Below, piece after piece: positions 6,490 to 7,354 of a stretch of DNA of 7,354 nucleotides. A program made the translations under genes and the position numbers. The DNA comes from Aquabacterium sp. Its GTDB lineage: Bacteria > Pseudomonadota > Gammaproteobacteria > Burkholderiales > Burkholderiaceae_C. Position 1 is the stretch's first letter. Each line of letters begins with the position of its first letter. The notes below the pieces were generated by a model. The model made no database searches and was not told where the DNA came from. It saw nothing but the letters and a program-made list of their open reading frames with translations. Where the stretch lies: assembly GCA_017989885.1 (NCBI GenBank), contig JAGNPA010000081.1, positions 1-7,354 on the forward strand, given 5' to 3'.

Positions 6490-6515
6490 AAAAAGCCCGC
6501 ACGAGGGCGGGCTTT
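6490..6515 (-). terminator. Intrinsic terminator after the thiolase gene
   Basis: A perfect 9-base-pair stem pairs 6492-6500 with 6507-6515 (GC-rich core flanked by A-T pairs) around a 6-base loop. Read on the minus strand it runs into TTTTTCTT, a normal U-tract. It begins 27 bases past the thiolase stop codon. On the plus strand the stem is followed by only TTTC, so any terminator activity there would be weaker. Its trailing edge lies 12 bases before the hydrolase start codon. Confidence 0.85.
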
Positions 6516-6542
6516 CTCAGGCGTTGAACGCGGTCAAGCCCA

Positions 6543-7354
6543 TTACAGGCTGTCCACGCGCTCGAAGATGCCAGCAGCGCCCTGGCCGGTGCCGATGCAC
6601 ATCGTCACCATGCCGTACTTGCCGCCGGTGCGACGCAGACCGTGCACCACGGTGGCCGCACGGATGGCGCCGGTCGCACCCAGGGGGTGACCCAGAGCGA
6701 TCGCGCCGCCCATCGGGTTCACCTTGGCGCGGTCCAGCACGTGGCCCTTGCTGTCCAGGTCCTTCAGCACAGCCAAAGACTGGGCAGCGAAGGCTTCGTT
6801 CAGCTCGACCCAGTCCATGTCCGAAGCCTTCAGGCCGGCGTATTCCAGGGCCTTGGGGATGGCTTCGATCGGGCCGATGCCCATGATTTCAGGCGGCACG
6901 CCCTTGACGGCGAAGGCCACGAACTTGGCCAGCGGGGTCAAGCCGTACTTCTCGCAGGCTTCCTTCGAAGCCAGGATCAGGCAGCCTGCGCCATCGGACG
7001 TCTGCGACGAGTTGCCAGCGGTGACCGAACCCTTGGCCGCGAACACGGCACGCAGCTTGGCCAGACCTTCCATCGAGGTGTCAGGGCGGGCGCCTTCGTC
7101 ACGGTTGATGACCTTCTTGGAGATGGTCACTTCGCCGGTTTCGAGGTTGGGCGTGCGCACTTCGACTTCGATCGGGGTGGTTTCGGCATCGAACCAGCCA
7201 GCCTGTTGGGCGGCGATGGCACGGCGGTGCGATTCCACGGCGAAAGCGTCCTGCTCTTCGCGGGTCACCTTCCACTGCTCGGCCACCTTCTCGGCGGTCA
7301 TGCCCATGCCGTAGGCGATGCCGACGTTCTCGTCGAGGTTCACCACAGCCGGGT
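6543..7354 (-). CDS. Acetyl-CoA C-acyltransferase (FadA-like thiolase), 5' end beyond window
   Basis: This thiolase should cleave 3-ketoacyl-CoA with CoA to give acetyl-CoA and a chain two carbons shorter, the last step of beta-oxidation. The window holds 269 C-terminal residues. The frame is open to the right edge, and thiolases are usually about 390-400 residues, so about 125 residues with the nucleophilic cysteine are missing. Counting from the first visible residue, NEAFA is at 185-189, GGAIALGHPLGATG holds catalytic H222, and MCIGTGQGAA holds the second catalytic cysteine C252. NSSQTSDGAG (114-123) and GMTAEKVAE (16-24) are also family signatures. The MCIGxGQGxAxxFER ending is closer to FadA 3-ketoacyl-CoA thiolases than to the CIGGGMG ending of biosynthetic PhaA/AtoB enzymes. 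It ends in TAA and is followed by a strong terminator. Genes upstream to the right are unseen. A FadB/FadJ-like dehydrogenase would be the usual neighbour. Confidence 0.94.
   Translation of the reverse strand, partial: PAVVNLDENVGIAYGMGMTAEKVAEQWKVTREEQDAFAVESHRRAIAAQQAGWFDAETTPIEVEVRTPNLETGEVTISKKVINRDEGARPDTSMEGLAKLRAVFAAKGSVTAGNSSQTSDGAGCLILASKEACEKYGLTPLAKFVAFAVKGVPPEIMGIGPIEAIPKALEYAGLKASDMDWVELNEAFAAQSLAVLKDLDSKGHVLDRAKVNPMGGAIALGHPLGATGAIRAATVVHGLRRTGGKYGMVTMCIGTGQGAAGIFERVDSL

Noticed and set aside
4603..6690. 695-codon open frame on the plus strand
   Set aside because: It is antisense across the cyclase start, the isomerase, the hydrolase and the thiolase end. Its composition (rich in H, R, Q and G, no domain) is typical of the shadow frame of GC-rich genes.

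Overview
The window is GC-rich, gene-dense bacterial chromosome, and its gene content fits a betaproteobacterium of the order Burkholderiales (Comamonadaceae or Aquabacterium-like). That placement is an inference from protein style and gene order, not a database match. I find eight protein-coding genes, two of them cut by the window edges. I see no RNA genes, mobile elements, CRISPR arrays or long repeats, and no gene-free stretch longer than about 100 bases.

Left block (1-2447, minus strand): an Atm1-type half ABC exporter is followed by cysQ, the phosphatase that removes 3'-phosphoadenosine 5'-phosphate. cysQ runs off the left edge. The two are about 60 bases apart in the same direction and are probably co-transcribed.

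Central block (2502-3720, plus strand): a YciA-type acyl-CoA thioesterase is followed by an Fe(II)/2-oxoglutarate dioxygenase of the family that includes free L-amino-acid hydroxylases. This pair is divergent from the ABC exporter. The 54-base gap between the two start codons holds short direct repeats and small palindromes and must carry both sets of 5' signals.

The dioxygenase gene converges on a PAS-GGDEF diguanylate cyclase (3753-4691, minus strand). That protein has an intact GGEEF active site and an RxxD inhibitory site.

Right block (4792-7354, minus strand): in transcription order, a FadA-like thiolase (5' end off the right edge), a strong intrinsic terminator, an alpha/beta hydrolase and a crotonase-fold protein. 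The crotonase lacks both catalytic glutamates of enoyl-CoA hydratase but has an acidic residue where Eci2/PaaG-type isomerases have theirs. The block looks like part of a fatty-acid beta-oxidation cluster. YciA acts on the same acyl-CoA pool but is a separate transcription unit.

I found no evidence of a wholly new system. The points most worth following are the amino-acid-hydroxylase-like dioxygenase, the isomerase-like active site of the crotonase, the terminator placed directly before the hydrolase start, and the repeat-bearing divergent promoter gap.
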